A stretch of 64,000 bases of DNA, from NCBI GenBank assembly GCA_004154925.1, contig QJNS01000199.1:1-64000 (forward strand), given 5' to 3'. This stretch comes from Monosporascus cannonballus. Lineage: Eukaryota; Ascomycota; Sordariomycetes; Xylariales. The notes below the pieces were generated by a model. That model ran no database searches and was not told where the DNA came from. It saw nothing but the letters and a program-made list of their open reading frames with translations. Shown here in pieces: positions 33,328 through 45,646 of this stretch. Numbering within the stretch: position 1 is the first letter of the stretch; every line of letters begins with the position of its first letter. A program made the position numbers and the translations under genes.

Positions 33328-33663
33328 TTAGTGCACAAACCCGCAGGGCGGGGTCCTCAAAGTACCCCTCCTGACCCCCTCAGATACGGTGCCCCGCTAA
33401 ATGTTTTCTGGCGGTAGGATATTGGGACGTGTTGACAACAGCTATACAAATCATTCTGTCAAGCCGCTAGCTGGTATAAAATAATGTTAATGGGTGAGTG
33501 CGCGCGTGGTTTACGGGGGCGTATGTATCAATTGATTTATGTAAAATTCGGGTTATCGTGGTAGTTTCCTCTTGATAAAGGCAAAAACGCAATGAAGCTT
33601 TATGCCTCCATCTCTCACGTTATTACACCTTTTACCTAGTTTGACGCCCACAACTCTCACGGG

Positions 33664-35638
33664 ATGGCGAAGAGACCGGTTATCGGAATTTTGGGCGGCG
33701 GCCAGCTGGGGCGAATGCTCCAGGAGGAAGCTGCATTGCTCGGCATCGAGCTCGTGGTGCTCGACGAGGAGAACTGTCCCGCGCGTCAGATAAACCAGAA
33801 CGACAAGCATGTCACGGGCTCCTTTAAGGATCCGGAGAAGATCCGCGAGCTCGCCAAGAGGTGTGATGTCCTGACAGTCGAGATTGAGCATATCAACACC
33901 GAAGTCCTCGAAGAGATTGCTACAGTTGGTGTCGAGGTTGATGGCCAGATGAAGAAAGTACCCGTGCATCCATCATGGGAGACTCTGCGCTTGATCCAGG
34001 ATAAGTACCTCCAGAAAGAGCATTTCAAGAAGGAAGGCATGCCCATCGCGCCCCAGACGATGATCGAGTCCGGAGCGTCCATGCCGGACTCGCTGCAGGA
34101 GGCTGCAAAGACCTTTGGCTTTCCGTTCATGCTCAAGGCGCGAAAGGGCTCTTATGACGGCCGTGGTAATTTCAAAATCAGCGGTCCCGGCGACTTTGAG
34201 GAGGCCGTAAATGTTATGGGGAAACTGTCTCTGTACGCTGAAAAGTTTTTGTCATTTCACAAGGAGTTGGCCGTCATGGTGCTAAGGACGGAGAACGACG
34301 AGGGTAACCTAAAGGATGTCTACGCTTATCCGGCAGTTGAAACGGTCCATGATGAGAATATCTGTACCAAGGTCTTCTATCCTCCACGAGGAGTGCCAAC
34401 CGACCTATGCGAGGAGGCGAGAAAGGTAGCTTCTGGTGTTACCCGGACACTAAAGGGTAGAGGTGTCTTTGCTGTGGAGATGTTCCTCCTCCAAGATGGT
34501 AAGCTTCCTCGAAAAAGCCCTCGATTGAGATGCTCATGTTGCGGCAGATACCCTGGTAATTAATGAGGTTGCCCCGAGACCGTAAGTATTTCATCGGTGA
34601 TTGTATTTCCCAGTGCACCCAGGATCCTCACTGTCTATTTCGGGAGATTGGGACAATTAACTCGTCTGCAGTCACAACTCGGGCCACTACACGATTGAGG
34701 CCATACCATACATGTCTCAGTACAAAGCACAGCTTTACTCTATACTCGACAATATCCCACCCTCTATCAAGTTGCAGCCTCGGGTTTCGGGCGCGATTAT
34801 GCTTAATATATTGGGAGGCGCCACTCAGGACTCGCATGAATCGCTGGTTGATCTAACCCAATCGCTTTATCATGATAGCATGGATATCTTCCTACATTTG
34901 TATGGCAAATCCTCCAAGCCCGGCCGCAAAATCGGACATATCACCGTCACCTCCTATTCACCGGATGCAAATCTCGAACAACTGGCAGCTCCCCTGATCA
35001 AAGAGGTCGATCACATCCGCCAGGGCCGCCTTGATATGAACTCAGCCCAATTACGTCCTGATACTGCTGCAACTTCTTCTCAACCGCCACCTGCATCCTC
35101 GACCTCTTCCCGCGACACTACCAACCCCCTGGTAGTGATTACCATGGGCTCTGACTCGGACCTCCCTGTGCTTAAAGGCGCATTCGAAGTTCTCGAGCGC
35201 TTCCGCGTTCCCTACGATTTTACCATCACTTCTGCCCACCGGACGCCGCATCGCATGAGTGAGCTGGCCAAGTCCGCCGCCGGGCGCGGTATTCGCGTTC
35301 TCATCGCGGCCGCTGGTGGCGCGGCGGCGCTACCTGGTATGCTCGCCTCCGAGACGACAGTGCCTGTCATCGGCGTGCCTGTCAAGGCGACACACCTCGA
35401 CGGCTATGATAGTCTCTTAAGCATTGTTCAGATGCCGCGTGGCTGTCCCGTCGCTACGGTTGGCATTAACAATTCGACGAACGCAGCCATGTTAGCCGTG
35501 CGCATCCTTGGGTCCAGTGACGCGGGCTACAGGCAGGCCATGGCGGACTACATGCAGGGAATGAGCGATGAGGTTGATGCTAAAGCTGCAAGGCTGCGGG
35601 AGTTCGGATGGGAAACGTATCTGGAGGGAAGGAAGTAG
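33664..35638 (+). CDS. ADE2: Phosphoribosylaminoimidazole carboxylase (PurK-PurE fusion)
   Basis: It converts AIR to CAIR in purine synthesis. Exons are 33664-34498, a 34-nt micro-exon 34548-34581, and 34672-35638 (donors GTAAGC and GTAAGT, acceptors CAG), giving 611 aa with closed phases. The N-terminal PurK part starts GILGGGQLGRMLQEEA (residues 8-23) and has the ATP-grasp body. The micro-exon supplies the INEVAPRP segment, which must be included for the conserved NEVAPR-HNSGH motif. A Ser/Thr/Pro linker of about 35 residues (around 440-475) precedes PurE. PurE starts at VITMGSDSDLPVLKGA and has the SAHRTPHRM and GAAALPGMLAS motifs. The length is slightly above the yeast protein because of the linker. 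The MITE ends 333 bases upstream of the ATG. Confidence 0.95.
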
Positions 35639-37046
35639 GTTGACTGCCTCCAAAAACTGCTGGCACGGCAATTCGCAAGGGGAAACAACCCGGATGGTGT
35701 CAATGAAACGCTATAGGCTCGTTTCGGCATTAAAGAAGGACCTTGAAGAAGCAGAGAGGCGGGTAGTGTACTCACGCGCTTCGTAGGTGACACGAATTGC
35801 CCCCTACGATTATGCCATACAGAATAAACCATGGACGTACGGCATTGTCCGAATTCCTGAACGTTTTCCCGAAAAGAATTGTATTTAATACATAGGCACG
35901 AAGGACGTCCCCTTTTCGAGGCAAATTGGAATCCGGTTTCGAAACCATTGCACTGCTTGGTATGCCAGGCGAAATCGTATAGTAGACCAATCACAAAACA
36001 GGTGAGCGTAACCCCTGCTCCTGAAATATCCAAGCAAGCGGTACCGAATATTAACTGTGTCGTAAGCATCTGACAGAACAAGATTGTCAAGTTTGGAACC
36101 TAACAGAATGAATGAAATTGGAGAATGAAAAGGAGCTACGTCGTTTAAATCCTTACTTAACGCTCTTCTTAATAGTAATATTTTTCAACTTTTTAATTTG
36201 CATTATGTGCGGTACTGTTGGCCCGTAGAATAGACAGGTCTATGAGAATGGTACAAACCATTTTCGGCACTGCCTGCCACGCACTGCATGAATATCAACA
36301 ACCTGAGAATATCATAATAGATCAATCATGTCGTCCTTGCTACCCCTCCGATTCCGCACGCCTTGTTTTGGCCCTCGCCCCCTGCTGCGCATACCGTTGG
36401 TGAGACGAGGAATCAATCCGTTGCCGAGACTGGTGAATATCTTTTTGCGATTGCGGCAGGCCGGCGGAACGAAATGTGCCCGAAATGGTATCCAGTTCGC
36501 TAGAGGTGAGGAGTCGTGTTGTGGCGGCGTGGGGTAGCTCCCAAGGCAGAGCTGTGCACTAGGGAGGATCGGTAGGGCAGACGTCACCACGTCGTATCCC
36601 ATCCATCCACGATCTAGGTCGAGCCCACTGCGAGGCGAGCAGGGTGAGGGTGGCTGTGCATAATTACGTCCATATATAGTAAGCATGCGTCGTAATCTTA
36701 AATAAGCTACCTTCTTCCCGTTCGGTTGGCCATGATCAGTTGCTTTCCGCTGATTGCGAATTTGACTCCCTTTTTTCTCAGCACGTCGAATGACTTGCTC
36801 CGACGTCCAGCTGGATCCAGATAGCTCCTCTAGACCATCGCATGATTTACTCGTCACGCCTCAGCTGAGCTGGCCTCGACAATCAGCCCAAGCCGTTGCG
36901 TATAGCGAATTGAACATATCCAAAAACTTTTTGTGTTCTTCTTTCCCGTGACCCCTGCGTCTTGGTTCTAATTGAACATTCAAGTGGAGGTCATATTCCT
37001 TCTCCCATCGTAGTCTTGGATTCACTACCGCCCATCTCCGCCCACC
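35639..37046. other. Intergenic between ADE2 and the P450 gene
   Basis: Frames at 35548-36090 and 36312-36857 (minus) have no domains or gene-like structure. I see no repeats. Confidence 0.45.
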
Positions 37047-38782
37047 ATGGCGCTCATCGAAGAACTCTTGAGCCATGTATCCCCAAAGTCTATCCTCGTT
37101 TTCTTGGGCATCAGTTTTGTGCTCTGGCGCATATTCCTGAGGATCAATGAGGCAACTCGGCTACGCCGATTGGGCAACGCGAGGGCTACTGTGATCCCAT
37201 CGAAACTGCCCTTTGGTAAGCCTACATCGGGGAGAGATCATGCTGAGATGGGAACTCCAACCTCTAACCCTAATCAGGCCTCGATATTGTGTACAGGCAG
37301 CTCAAGGCCACCATGGAGCATAAGAATTATGACAGGTTCCTCCAGCAGATGTCCTATACGTCAAACTGGACAGGGGAGTTTCGCGTGCTTGGTCGCCGGA
37401 TCATTATCACGGCGGATCCTGAGAATATCAAGGCCATTCTAGCCACGCAGTTCGACGACTTCGGAAAGGGGGAGCCGTTCCACAGGGAATGGTCCGAGTT
37501 CCTTGGTGATTCCATCTTCACGACCGACGGCCACAAGTGGCATGCTAGCCGTCATCTCATCCGGTCTATGTTCATCAAGGAGCGCATTAGCGACTTAAAC
37601 TGCTTCGAGTCTCATCTCAAGACGCTGTTCAAGGCCATCGCTAACGGGGGCGCGTTAAATGGGGAAGACCAGGAAGTGGATATTGAGGCCGGGAATGGCA
37701 GGCCTCTGGAGATTAGCGATCTCTTCTTCAGATACACTCTGGACGTGGCAACCGACTTTCTACTGGGAAAGGATGTCCAGTCTCTGACGTAAGGAACTTC
37801 CCAAGCCGGACCCCAGGGTCGGAATTGATGCAAGAAACTTACCCTAGCTACCAGTACTCCCCGACAACCGTTCGCGGATGCGTTCAACGAGGTTCAGAGG
37901 ATGCAGAATATCCTCAGTCGCGCCGGTGTCCTGAACCCGCTGGTGCCGCGCAAGTCTTTCCGCGCCGGGCTTAAGCTCGTGAACGAGTTCCTGAATACCT
38001 ACATCGATAAAACGCTGCGGCTGAGCCCGGAGGAACTCGCATCGAAGACCAAGTCGGACCACGGGTACACCTTCCTACACGAGCTGGCCTCATTCACGCG
38101 CGACCGCAAGGTAATCCGCGACCAACTGATCGCCGTGCTGTTAGCCAGCCGCGACACCACGGCCGCGACGCTCTCGTGGACCTTCTACGAGCTGGGCCGG
38201 CACCCGGAGGTCGTCCGGAAGCTGCGCAACGAGGTCATCAACCAGGTGGGCCTGAACCGCACGCCCACGTACCGTGATCTCAAGGACATGCGGTACCTGC
38301 AGAACGTGATGAACGAGACGCTACGCATGTATCCGGCGGTACCCTTTAACGTACGCTTGGCCCTGAAGGACACCACCCTCCCGCGTGGCGGCGGCCCGGA
38401 CGGCTCGCTGCCGGTCCCCGTGCTCAAGGACACGTCCATCGGCTACTCGACCATCGGGTTGCAAAGGCGCGCCGACTTCTACCCCCCGTCTTCGTCATCC
38501 GAGAAGTCGTCGGGCCCCGACACCTTCGACCCCGACCGCTGGTACCACTGGCAGCCCAAGCCGTGGCAGTTCGTGCCGTTCAACGGGGGCCCCCGCATCT
38601 GCATCGGGCAGCAGTTCGCGCTCACCGAGATGGGCTACGTCCTGACGCGAATGCTGCAGAAGTTCGACAGGGTCGAGAGCTTCATGCACGAGATCGACGG
38701 CGGCAGGCCCAAGATGAAGGCCGAGATCGTCATCCAACCCGGCGACGGCGTGAGGGTCGCGCTATGGGAGGCCAATAAATAG
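37047..38782 (+). CDS. Cytochrome P450, CYP52-clan-like
   Basis: A haem monooxygenase anchored in the ER. CYP52-type enzymes hydroxylate the terminal carbon of fatty acids and alkanes; the substrate here is inferred only from the family. Exons are 37047-37215, 37278-37788 and 37855-38782 (donors GTAAGC and GTAAGG, acceptors CAG), giving 535 aa. An N-terminal membrane anchor is at about 13-31 (SILVFLGISFVLWRIFL). The I-helix is LLASRDTTAATLSW, where the family usually has AGRDTT. The K-helix ExxR is in MNETLRMYP. The FDPDRW motif and the haem loop FNGGPRICIGQQFALTE place the Cys ligand at 476. No reductase or pathway partner lies beside it, so it looks like a solitary P450. Confidence 0.93.
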
Positions 38783-39463
38783 GCGGTAACAGGAAATGGT
38801 GAAAGATCAACATGAAAAATGGCTATAAACATCCTATATGAAAATGAGAGCTCAAAAAAGGAAGCACCGGGTATATGGATATCCACTCACTGGCAGGGTC
38901 TAGATTTTCAAGGCTGGAGAGATGAGATGTCTAAATTGATGACGGCTCAACCCTGTAGGTATGCGATTCACGGCTCTGTAGTCAATAATGACCGAGAAAA
39001 GTATGAAATGCTCAGATCCTAGGATATGGGCGCGGTGCTTATCAAGCACACGGGTAGCGAAGGAAGGGGGATAAGGAGGCATCACCATTGGCTGCCGGTC
39101 GGAATGTTTGTTGTGAAGCATAACGGGGATCAAATGAACCGTAAAAGCCGAATGAATCCAAGGTTACTCTTTCCCCAGGCACCTGCATAAACTAAGCAGT
39201 CGCCTCACTGCAAAGCATGACTTAACAAGCTGGTCCAGTATATCATGTAAGTCCACTAGTGCCTCCGCATTTTACTACCTAGACTCTACGCAGTCTCTTC
39301 AATCGCCGTGCTGAGGTCGTCGTACACTCAAGAATTGGAGTTGCAAATTCAGCGCTTTGAACAATGAGCACGAGGCGCATGTTAAAACGTTCGGTCTTGA
39401 TCCTTGAATTAATTCCCATGCAACCGGTAAACGCCATGCACACCGCTTCCGCATCTATTCCAA
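38783..39463. other. Convergent intergenic region
   Basis: This is the shared 3' region of the P450 and the aminotransferase. Nothing else was recognised. Confidence 0.45.
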
Positions 39464-41415
39464 TCAGTGCAGTCCAAAGCTCTCCTTGACAGCAGCACCG
39501 AACCGTTCAATAGCCTTTCCCATGTTCTCCTCTGATGCGGCCGCGAACGTAACCCTGAAAAAGAGGCCGCTCAACGGCAAGTCGGGCTCCGCCCTGAACC
39601 ACGAGCCGCGACAAGCTAGGACCCCCTTCTCGATACACGAGTTGAAGATCTCCTCTTCAATCTCGATGATCGATTTGGTTGACCCTTCAGGATGTTGCGT
39701 GTGGTCTACTTTCAGCCAAAGCTAAATTCAGAAACAGTGTCAGCTTCTAGGACGTTAAAGAGCTCAGGGAACAGAGAAAGGAGGCTGGGCAGGACATAGG
39801 ACATAACGTACAAACATGCCCGCAGCGGGCGGAACCCAGCTCACCACCTCCCTGGGCAGGTACTTCTCACATGCCGCCAAGATCGCGTCTCGTCTACGTG
39901 TGTATTCTAGTCGCAGGTTCATCAACCATTGCAGATACCCCTCGTGGCCCCAGCTCTCATCCACCAGTTTGTACATAATTAGCTGCGAAATGCCGCTAGG
40001 GCCCTGACTCGCGCACTCGGCGTGCCGGATGTACCTCTCGACGACCTGCTCGCTAGCCGTTATCCACCCCAAACGGGATCCCGGGACAACTACCTTGCTG
40101 AACGAGTCCATGCGAAGCACGCGTCCATCGACGTCCATGCTGACAAAACTGGGTATGAGGCTCCCCAGGAACTCGCCAGCACTGGTGGGCGGTGGTACGC
40201 CGGGCGCGTCAGATCCAGTGTACGGCTGCATCTGGAGGAAGTAGTATGGCTCGTCCTCGAAGATGAAGACGTCGTGTTTCTGACACACGGCATAGATGTC
40301 TCTTCTCCTCTGCGCGCCCTGGGTGGCGCCCGTGGGGTTCTGCCCGGACGGCACGGTATACAGCACGGTGGGCTTCCGGGCGCCGCGCGCCGCCTCGTCC
40401 CACGTCGAGAGGATCTCGTCCATGCTCTCGGGAAGCAGGCCCTGCTCGTCCATACGGACGCCGAAGACGCGGATGCCGAGGGGCGCGGCGGTCTCCAGGG
40501 CCGTCGCGAAGCTGTACTCCTCGGTAAGGACGGCGTCGCCGCGGGCACGGTCGCAGAACATGCGCAAGGCCTGTTCGAGGGCGCCGGTGCTGCCGACAGT
40601 CAGGGCGCACCGCCAGTCGGCGTACGGCGGCCGGCACACGAGCTCCGTGTGCTCGGTGACCCAGCGCAGCAGCTGCGCCGACCCGATAGACTGCCCGTAG
40701 TTGAGTGCGATGGACAGGTCGTGCACGCCGCCGTTCTCGCCCCGCTCCACGTCGTGCTTCCCCGTCGTCACGTCCGTCCCCGATGCCTCGACCTCCGAGA
40801 AGTGCGGCGGCGTCGGGATCCGGAAGGTCAGGCGCTCGATAGGGAAGTTCTCCGCCGACGGCAGGCCTCCGCCCAGGGAGATGAGCCCCGGCTTCTTGAG
40901 GTGCTTCGCTGCTTGCTTGAGAACGCAGGGGTGGCGGGCTTTAGACTCCGCGCTCAAAAGGTCTATGTAGGTCCGGTGTAAGCAAGCTTAGTTTAAGTAA
41001 TCTCAGAACCACAGACTTACGATCCCATCTTCGTGCCTTAGGCCCGTTGAAGGATTGCTACAAACATTGTAAGTCTTAGGTACAAATAAAACGGACTCGG
41101 CGCCATGTCAGTTGGGAAATAACCCACAGGGGACTTGAACATGTCACTATCCGAATAAGATGCGGTAGGGGCAACCAATCTCCCTGTCTTGGCCCGCCTC
41201 GCCTTAATACCATCAATAGTCAGTGGCTCGGGAGCCTGCTCCCCGATGACCGTGCCTTTTTCTGCGAGGCCGACATTGCCTACATTCGTCGGCTTTTGAT
41301 GGTGGCAGCTTGTATAGAAGGTGTGGACGGCACCAGGGCTCACAGGGTGTCTGAGAGACCGGGACCGGAATAGGGACAAAGATGCAAGTTTTCTATGGGG
41401 GTTCAGGTTCGCCAT
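39464..41415 (-). CDS. PLP-dependent aminotransferase, aromatic (Aro8)-like
   Basis: A class I/II aminotransferase of the fungal aromatic/aminoadipate/kynurenine group; the exact substrate is not determinable. Exons are 41415-41128, a 16-nt micro-exon 41036-41021, 40962-39812 and 39721-39464. Phases close to 570 aa. The N-terminus (about 1-45) is Arg/Ser-rich without acids and may be a mitochondrial presequence. Residues 66-96 carry the group's LTIDGIKARRAKTGRL and SDSDMFKSP blocks. The micro-exon supplies ARRWD before HLLSAESKARHP. The PLP lysine is Lys391 in DSFSKVVVPGSRLGW, and SGQNPTGATQ and EDEPYYF are typical of the fold. The last exon gives GVLACRGSWF and the terminal segment. The GTGGGT donor of exon 1 is less typical, so that boundary is less certain. 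Confidence 0.88.
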
Positions 41416-42432
41416 CGTGCCTATAATGAATGTATAGCTTGAGCGAACGCGTCGGCAGTTCCCTAGAATATTCTCATAATAGTTACTCCAGCATGTTATG
41501 TAGTAGTGGGAACGGATCATGCATTTGTTAAGAATCCCTTTCATACCTAGCACTCCGTTACCTTGTACCACTTGTCACCTATCAAGGTGAGTACTTCGTA
41601 CCAGTCAAGCAAGACAGCGTGACCGGCCTGCGATAACGGTAATTAGTGGAGCATTCCCCGATAATAACCGTCGCTACCCTTCCATGCTTTGTCATAACAG
41701 CAACGACTGACAAACAACGAGATCAACAAAGCCAGTTGTATCGGTAGTCAGCAGCTTACTTACCGAAGTAATAGGCTGCCCTCGCACTCTTTAGTGGCTC
41801 CTCTTATTACACATGCCAAGCTAATGGCTCTAAGCATCCTCGCAGGGAACCCAAACCGGCATCGTAACCACACTTCGAGCTCGCTGGGCTCACTTCGATC
41901 AAAGCAGCGCCGCAAGGCTTCTTAGGGAAAGAGGATAAGTTCCGCGAGGGAGCGGCAAGTGGGCGGGTGTATCCCGGTCAAGTAATACTGCTCTTGCAGT
42001 TCAGCCCTCTCGTTGGGCATCCACCGTGATGTCATAGGCATATCCCGGCCATTGGATCAAGAAAGGGAAGATTCTGGGGTTTTGCTGTACAGATCCCCAC
42101 CGCGTACTGTAGCAATAATCAACACGTAAAGTGGACGTTTTTACTGTCCATGGTCACTAGTCATTGCGTAAGGTTCCAGCTGTGAAAGGTAGTGTTGGCA
42201 ACGAGATGATTGCTCTTCCCAGATGCCGATACCCGGCTCTATGATCGTGTCATCTGGTATCTCCTTCTCATGCATGCACAATTCCCATTAATCAGTATCC
42301 CACCCAATCGCCTGTCTATGCTGTCTCCAAAATAATCAATTTCATGTTCCTTGCCCGATATACGTCGCGCCGTTCGCTGGATCATTGAGATACAGCACCA
42401 TTGAAGCACTCTACCTGTGTCTTATCCCCTCG
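41416..42432. other. Intergenic, aminotransferase promoter and GH16 3' flank
   Basis: No coding frame or repeat is supported. Confidence 0.45.
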
Positions 42433-43992
42433 CTAGATTAGGTATAGCATAGCGACGACTAAGCCAACACCGACAGAGTTAAGTAACCTGGGCGCAGTCA
42501 GCAAAGCCGCGGCCTCACCCTCGTCTTCCGTACTCAAGACGCCAATAGAGTCGGTCGCGTCCTCGGAACCAACTCCCTCGGCGCCTCCTGAACCCGGAGC
42601 AGGTACCGCTGTGGGAAATACCTGGAAGCCCTGGTCATCGTAGCTCTTGGGCATGGTGTTAAAACCCGCGGGGACCGTCATGGTGGTCAGAAGTCCCTTG
42701 CCGTCGAACGTCGTGATGGTTTCAGCGCCAGAACCTCCAGGTGCCTGCGAGGGTTGCGCCGAGGGTGACGGCGATGATAACGGAGAAGTGGGGGTCTATG
42801 CCACATCCTGTTAGCTACCGGATACGCGATGGGACAGGCACAACCTATCAGCACCCAGGGGTAGCTGCCTGCGCCTAAGGGGGATGGGGCTCTTTTATTG
42901 GACGTACTTACTACGGAAGAGCTGCCAATCGGCACTATCTTCCCCTCCGGTGTCATTACCCAGCCTTCGGGTACGTCGTACGAGCCGGAGCTGGTGTCAC
43001 CTGAGCCTCCTATGCCTCCGACCGGCACGTTCGCCTCCGAAGTAGAAGTCGTGCCCGCGGCGACGGCGGTACTGGTCAAGATGCCCGCGTTGCCTTCGTT
43101 GCCGTTGACCTCCCCTCCTTCGGCCCGGATGGACTGCCAGGTGCCGGAGCTGTCGCCGTAGGTATACGACGATCCCGTGCTGTAGTCGGTGACCTTCACA
43201 CTCTTCACATACATCGTGAACGGCCCCTGGCTGTAATCGGTCGGCCCACGCGACCAGTCGATGGTGCCCGGCGAGTTACTCGGGTCGCCACCGGACCATG
43301 CGCCAAACTTGACTTGCATGGGAGTCTGGGGGTATTGCCCCTCTTCCGCATCACTGTACCTCAGTTCACGAAGGACGGTCCCGCCGGCCGTCCAGACAAT
43401 CCGCTCGCTCGTCCAGTCCAGCGTGTACGTGATGTAATCGGTCTGGGTGCCCGAAAGCTGGTGGAACTGCCCGCGGTTGTACGACGCCGTTATGCCCTTG
43501 CCGAAGTAGTTGGTCTGCACCTCGTCGGGAGCCGCGCCCAGCCACTCCCAGTCGATCTCGTCGAGGCAGTCGGACTGCAACACGAAGGAGGAGACTATGC
43601 CGGCGCCCGGGGCGGCCTTCAGGGTGAACTCGACGCGGCCGAACATGATGAAGAAGACGGAGGTGAGCTGGGGCGCGTCGCCGCCCCGGGTGACGGTGAA
43701 GGCGGCGCCGTTGGAGTCGTACGTCACGGTGCCGCCCGAGGCCTCGAAGGAGTTGACCCCGCCCTGGGTGAAGTCGACGTCGATGGCCATGCCGAGGGCG
43801 GTGTTCGGGGGGCATGCTGTTTGAAAGTCAGCTACATGGTTGGCGGTGCAGAAGGGGAAGCAGTCGACTCCGCGGGTCCGAGCACGTACTGTTCGTCAGA
43901 GGATTGCAAGCTGTCCATGTCTGGGCCACTGCTGGGCCCGACAGCAGGGCCGTGGCCGCGGCTGCAGCGACTTTACGTCTAGAGAAGATCAT
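42433..43992 (-). CDS. GPI-anchored Crh-type cell-wall transglycosidase (GH16)
   Basis: Crh enzymes link chitin to beta-glucan in the fungal wall. Exons are 43992-43890, 43816-42912 and 42795-42433 (donors GTACGT and GTAAGT, acceptors CAG and TAG), giving 456 aa. A signal peptide spans about 1-24 (hydrophobic, ending AVAQ), followed by a Cys-containing N-terminus (TWTACNPLTN, then CPPNTALG). The GH16 domain holds the ExDxE motif with Glu121, Asp123 and Glu125 (DEIDWEWLG); FGRVEFTLKAAPG and FGAWSGGDP are family blocks. After about residue 265 a Ser/Thr/Gly-rich tail leads to a C-terminal hydrophobic stretch (SVGVGLVVAMLYLI), as in GPI-anchored proteins. Two introns fall in the signal/CBM region and the Ser/Thr tail. 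It is likely of the UTR2/CRH (Crf) group. Confidence 0.92.
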
Positions 43993-45646
43993 GGCGTGTC
44001 TAGGAAGATTGACTCAACGCCGGTTGCCGAAACCGTGTTACGGGACTCGAGGGATCGAGGACGAGCCGTCCGCGTAACACCAGGACAGGGAAGAGATGCA
44101 AGGTGACTTAAAACGAATTGTATTACAACCGGTTTACCCGCCTTCAAGCCTCGATCGAGTATGTACAATTGGGGGGAAAAGAGGAAACCTTCCACAGGAT
44201 CTCCAGGTCCGCAGCGACCTTATGATATATTTCCAACCACCCTTTTTCACCACTTTGCCTGTTATGGGTGCAGCGTCATCGTCTTTGGCAAACGGAAACC
44301 GGGAACTGGGCTAAACGGCGGCCCTGTCACGGAAGACATAAGCCGGTCTGCTGTGGTGAAGTTCCTTAATAAGAAAGAAGGTGGTTGGTCGAACTCGCAC
44401 GAGCACTGAGGACAGACACCCGGACTCGACATATTTCTAGTGGAGACCAGTTGCTGCCGACCAAGTCGCATAGGGAGGGGACCTTGGCATTAAAAGCTTG
44501 GGGGCCTTAGGTGGGGAGTTTAGTTCTAGTACCAATGGCTGACGGCCTTCGAGCTCATTCAGGTGGCTGGGTTACCCGCCTTGAGCATGCGACTACATAC
44601 ATGTCCTGTTACCAAGGCGTGCGTGCGTACATTTTACACCGACCATACTTCGTATTCCGCCGTCATCCCCCAGCACTTTCGTATTTAAGCAACGGGGTGC
44701 CGGTTTCCTTCTGGGCAGAAAGCTCGGCGGCCATGCCTTTATTGTCTATTAGGGCCTATCTTCGTCAGCCAGCAAAAGCCAGTCCACGCTGCCCACGTCG
44801 CAGTCCACAGACTTCGCAATCGACTCCCCGATCCATCGTTAGATGACTCCTGGCGAGTAGATTGCTAGCAGGACTCGTCCTTTCAGCGAAGCGACGCAAA
44901 TGCGATGCCATGAACGGTGAGATACTCGTTACAACTCGGATCGCTCCGTGCAGTGCTCCTCTATTGGTGATATACGGCGCGCCGTCCGTGCCTGAAAAAT
45001 TACATGACCAAATTCGCCTCGTTTGACATGTTTCAGTGGTAAAAACAACTGCAAGGCCCGTTTCCCTTGCACAACCGGACTGTGCGAGCAAATGGCCAAC
45101 CGGAAGCATCGGTTTTGATGGGCGTCCCTAACTGTTCTCGTTTGGTTAGCCGTACGGCCCGGTGGACCGAGCCTTAATTGTTCGTCTCCCGGATCTGTCC
45201 TCGTTTGGGGGGGCAGTCGTCTGGTTGACGAGGCGGCCCCCGTCTGGTCAACGTTTCCTGCCAGTCCTTCGGCTCAACGTAGGAAGATTCCAAATGGTCA
45301 ATCTCCGTGGGCCTCATGGACCCATCTCGGGCAAAGAGTTCAATCAAGGACCGCCTTGAATAAGACCATTGAACGGGATGGCACATTTCCCATGATCCAG
45401 GGTATATATGTATATATATATATATATGTATATATATATGTATATATATATCATAGTTTCCAAATAGGGATAGCCAGGAGATTCAGGAGCAAGAGAAAAG
45501 AAAGAGAAATGCAGAAATGTGGAGTCCCATTCTTTCGCTAACTTTGATCATGCGGCACGACAAGGTGCCAACCATCGGGTTGATCGATTGGCATGAGGCA
45601 AGACTGACGCTCAAGACCTAATATGCCTTTTCCTAGGATCCGGGAC
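43993..45646. other. Gene-poor intergenic
   Basis: It holds the GH16 promoter region and only short random frames, plus the TA microsatellite listed separately. Confidence 0.45.
45402..45451. repeat. TA/TATG microsatellite
   Basis: About 50 bases of TATATA with regularly placed TG/GT interruptions. Confidence 0.9.

Noticed and set aside
36312..36857. 181-aa minus-strand frame between ADE2 and the P450
   Set aside because: No recognised domain and no splice or coding signal; overlaps other short frames.
40022..40981. 319-aa plus-strand frame
   Set aside because: Antisense to the aminotransferase, whose motifs and splicing are clear.
43314..43982. 222-aa plus-strand frame
   Set aside because: Antisense to the GH16 gene; no domain.
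37047..43992. Secondary-metabolite cluster (P450, aminotransferase, GH16)
   Set aside because: No backbone synthase, transporter or transcription factor is present, and the GH16 enzyme is a cell-wall gene.
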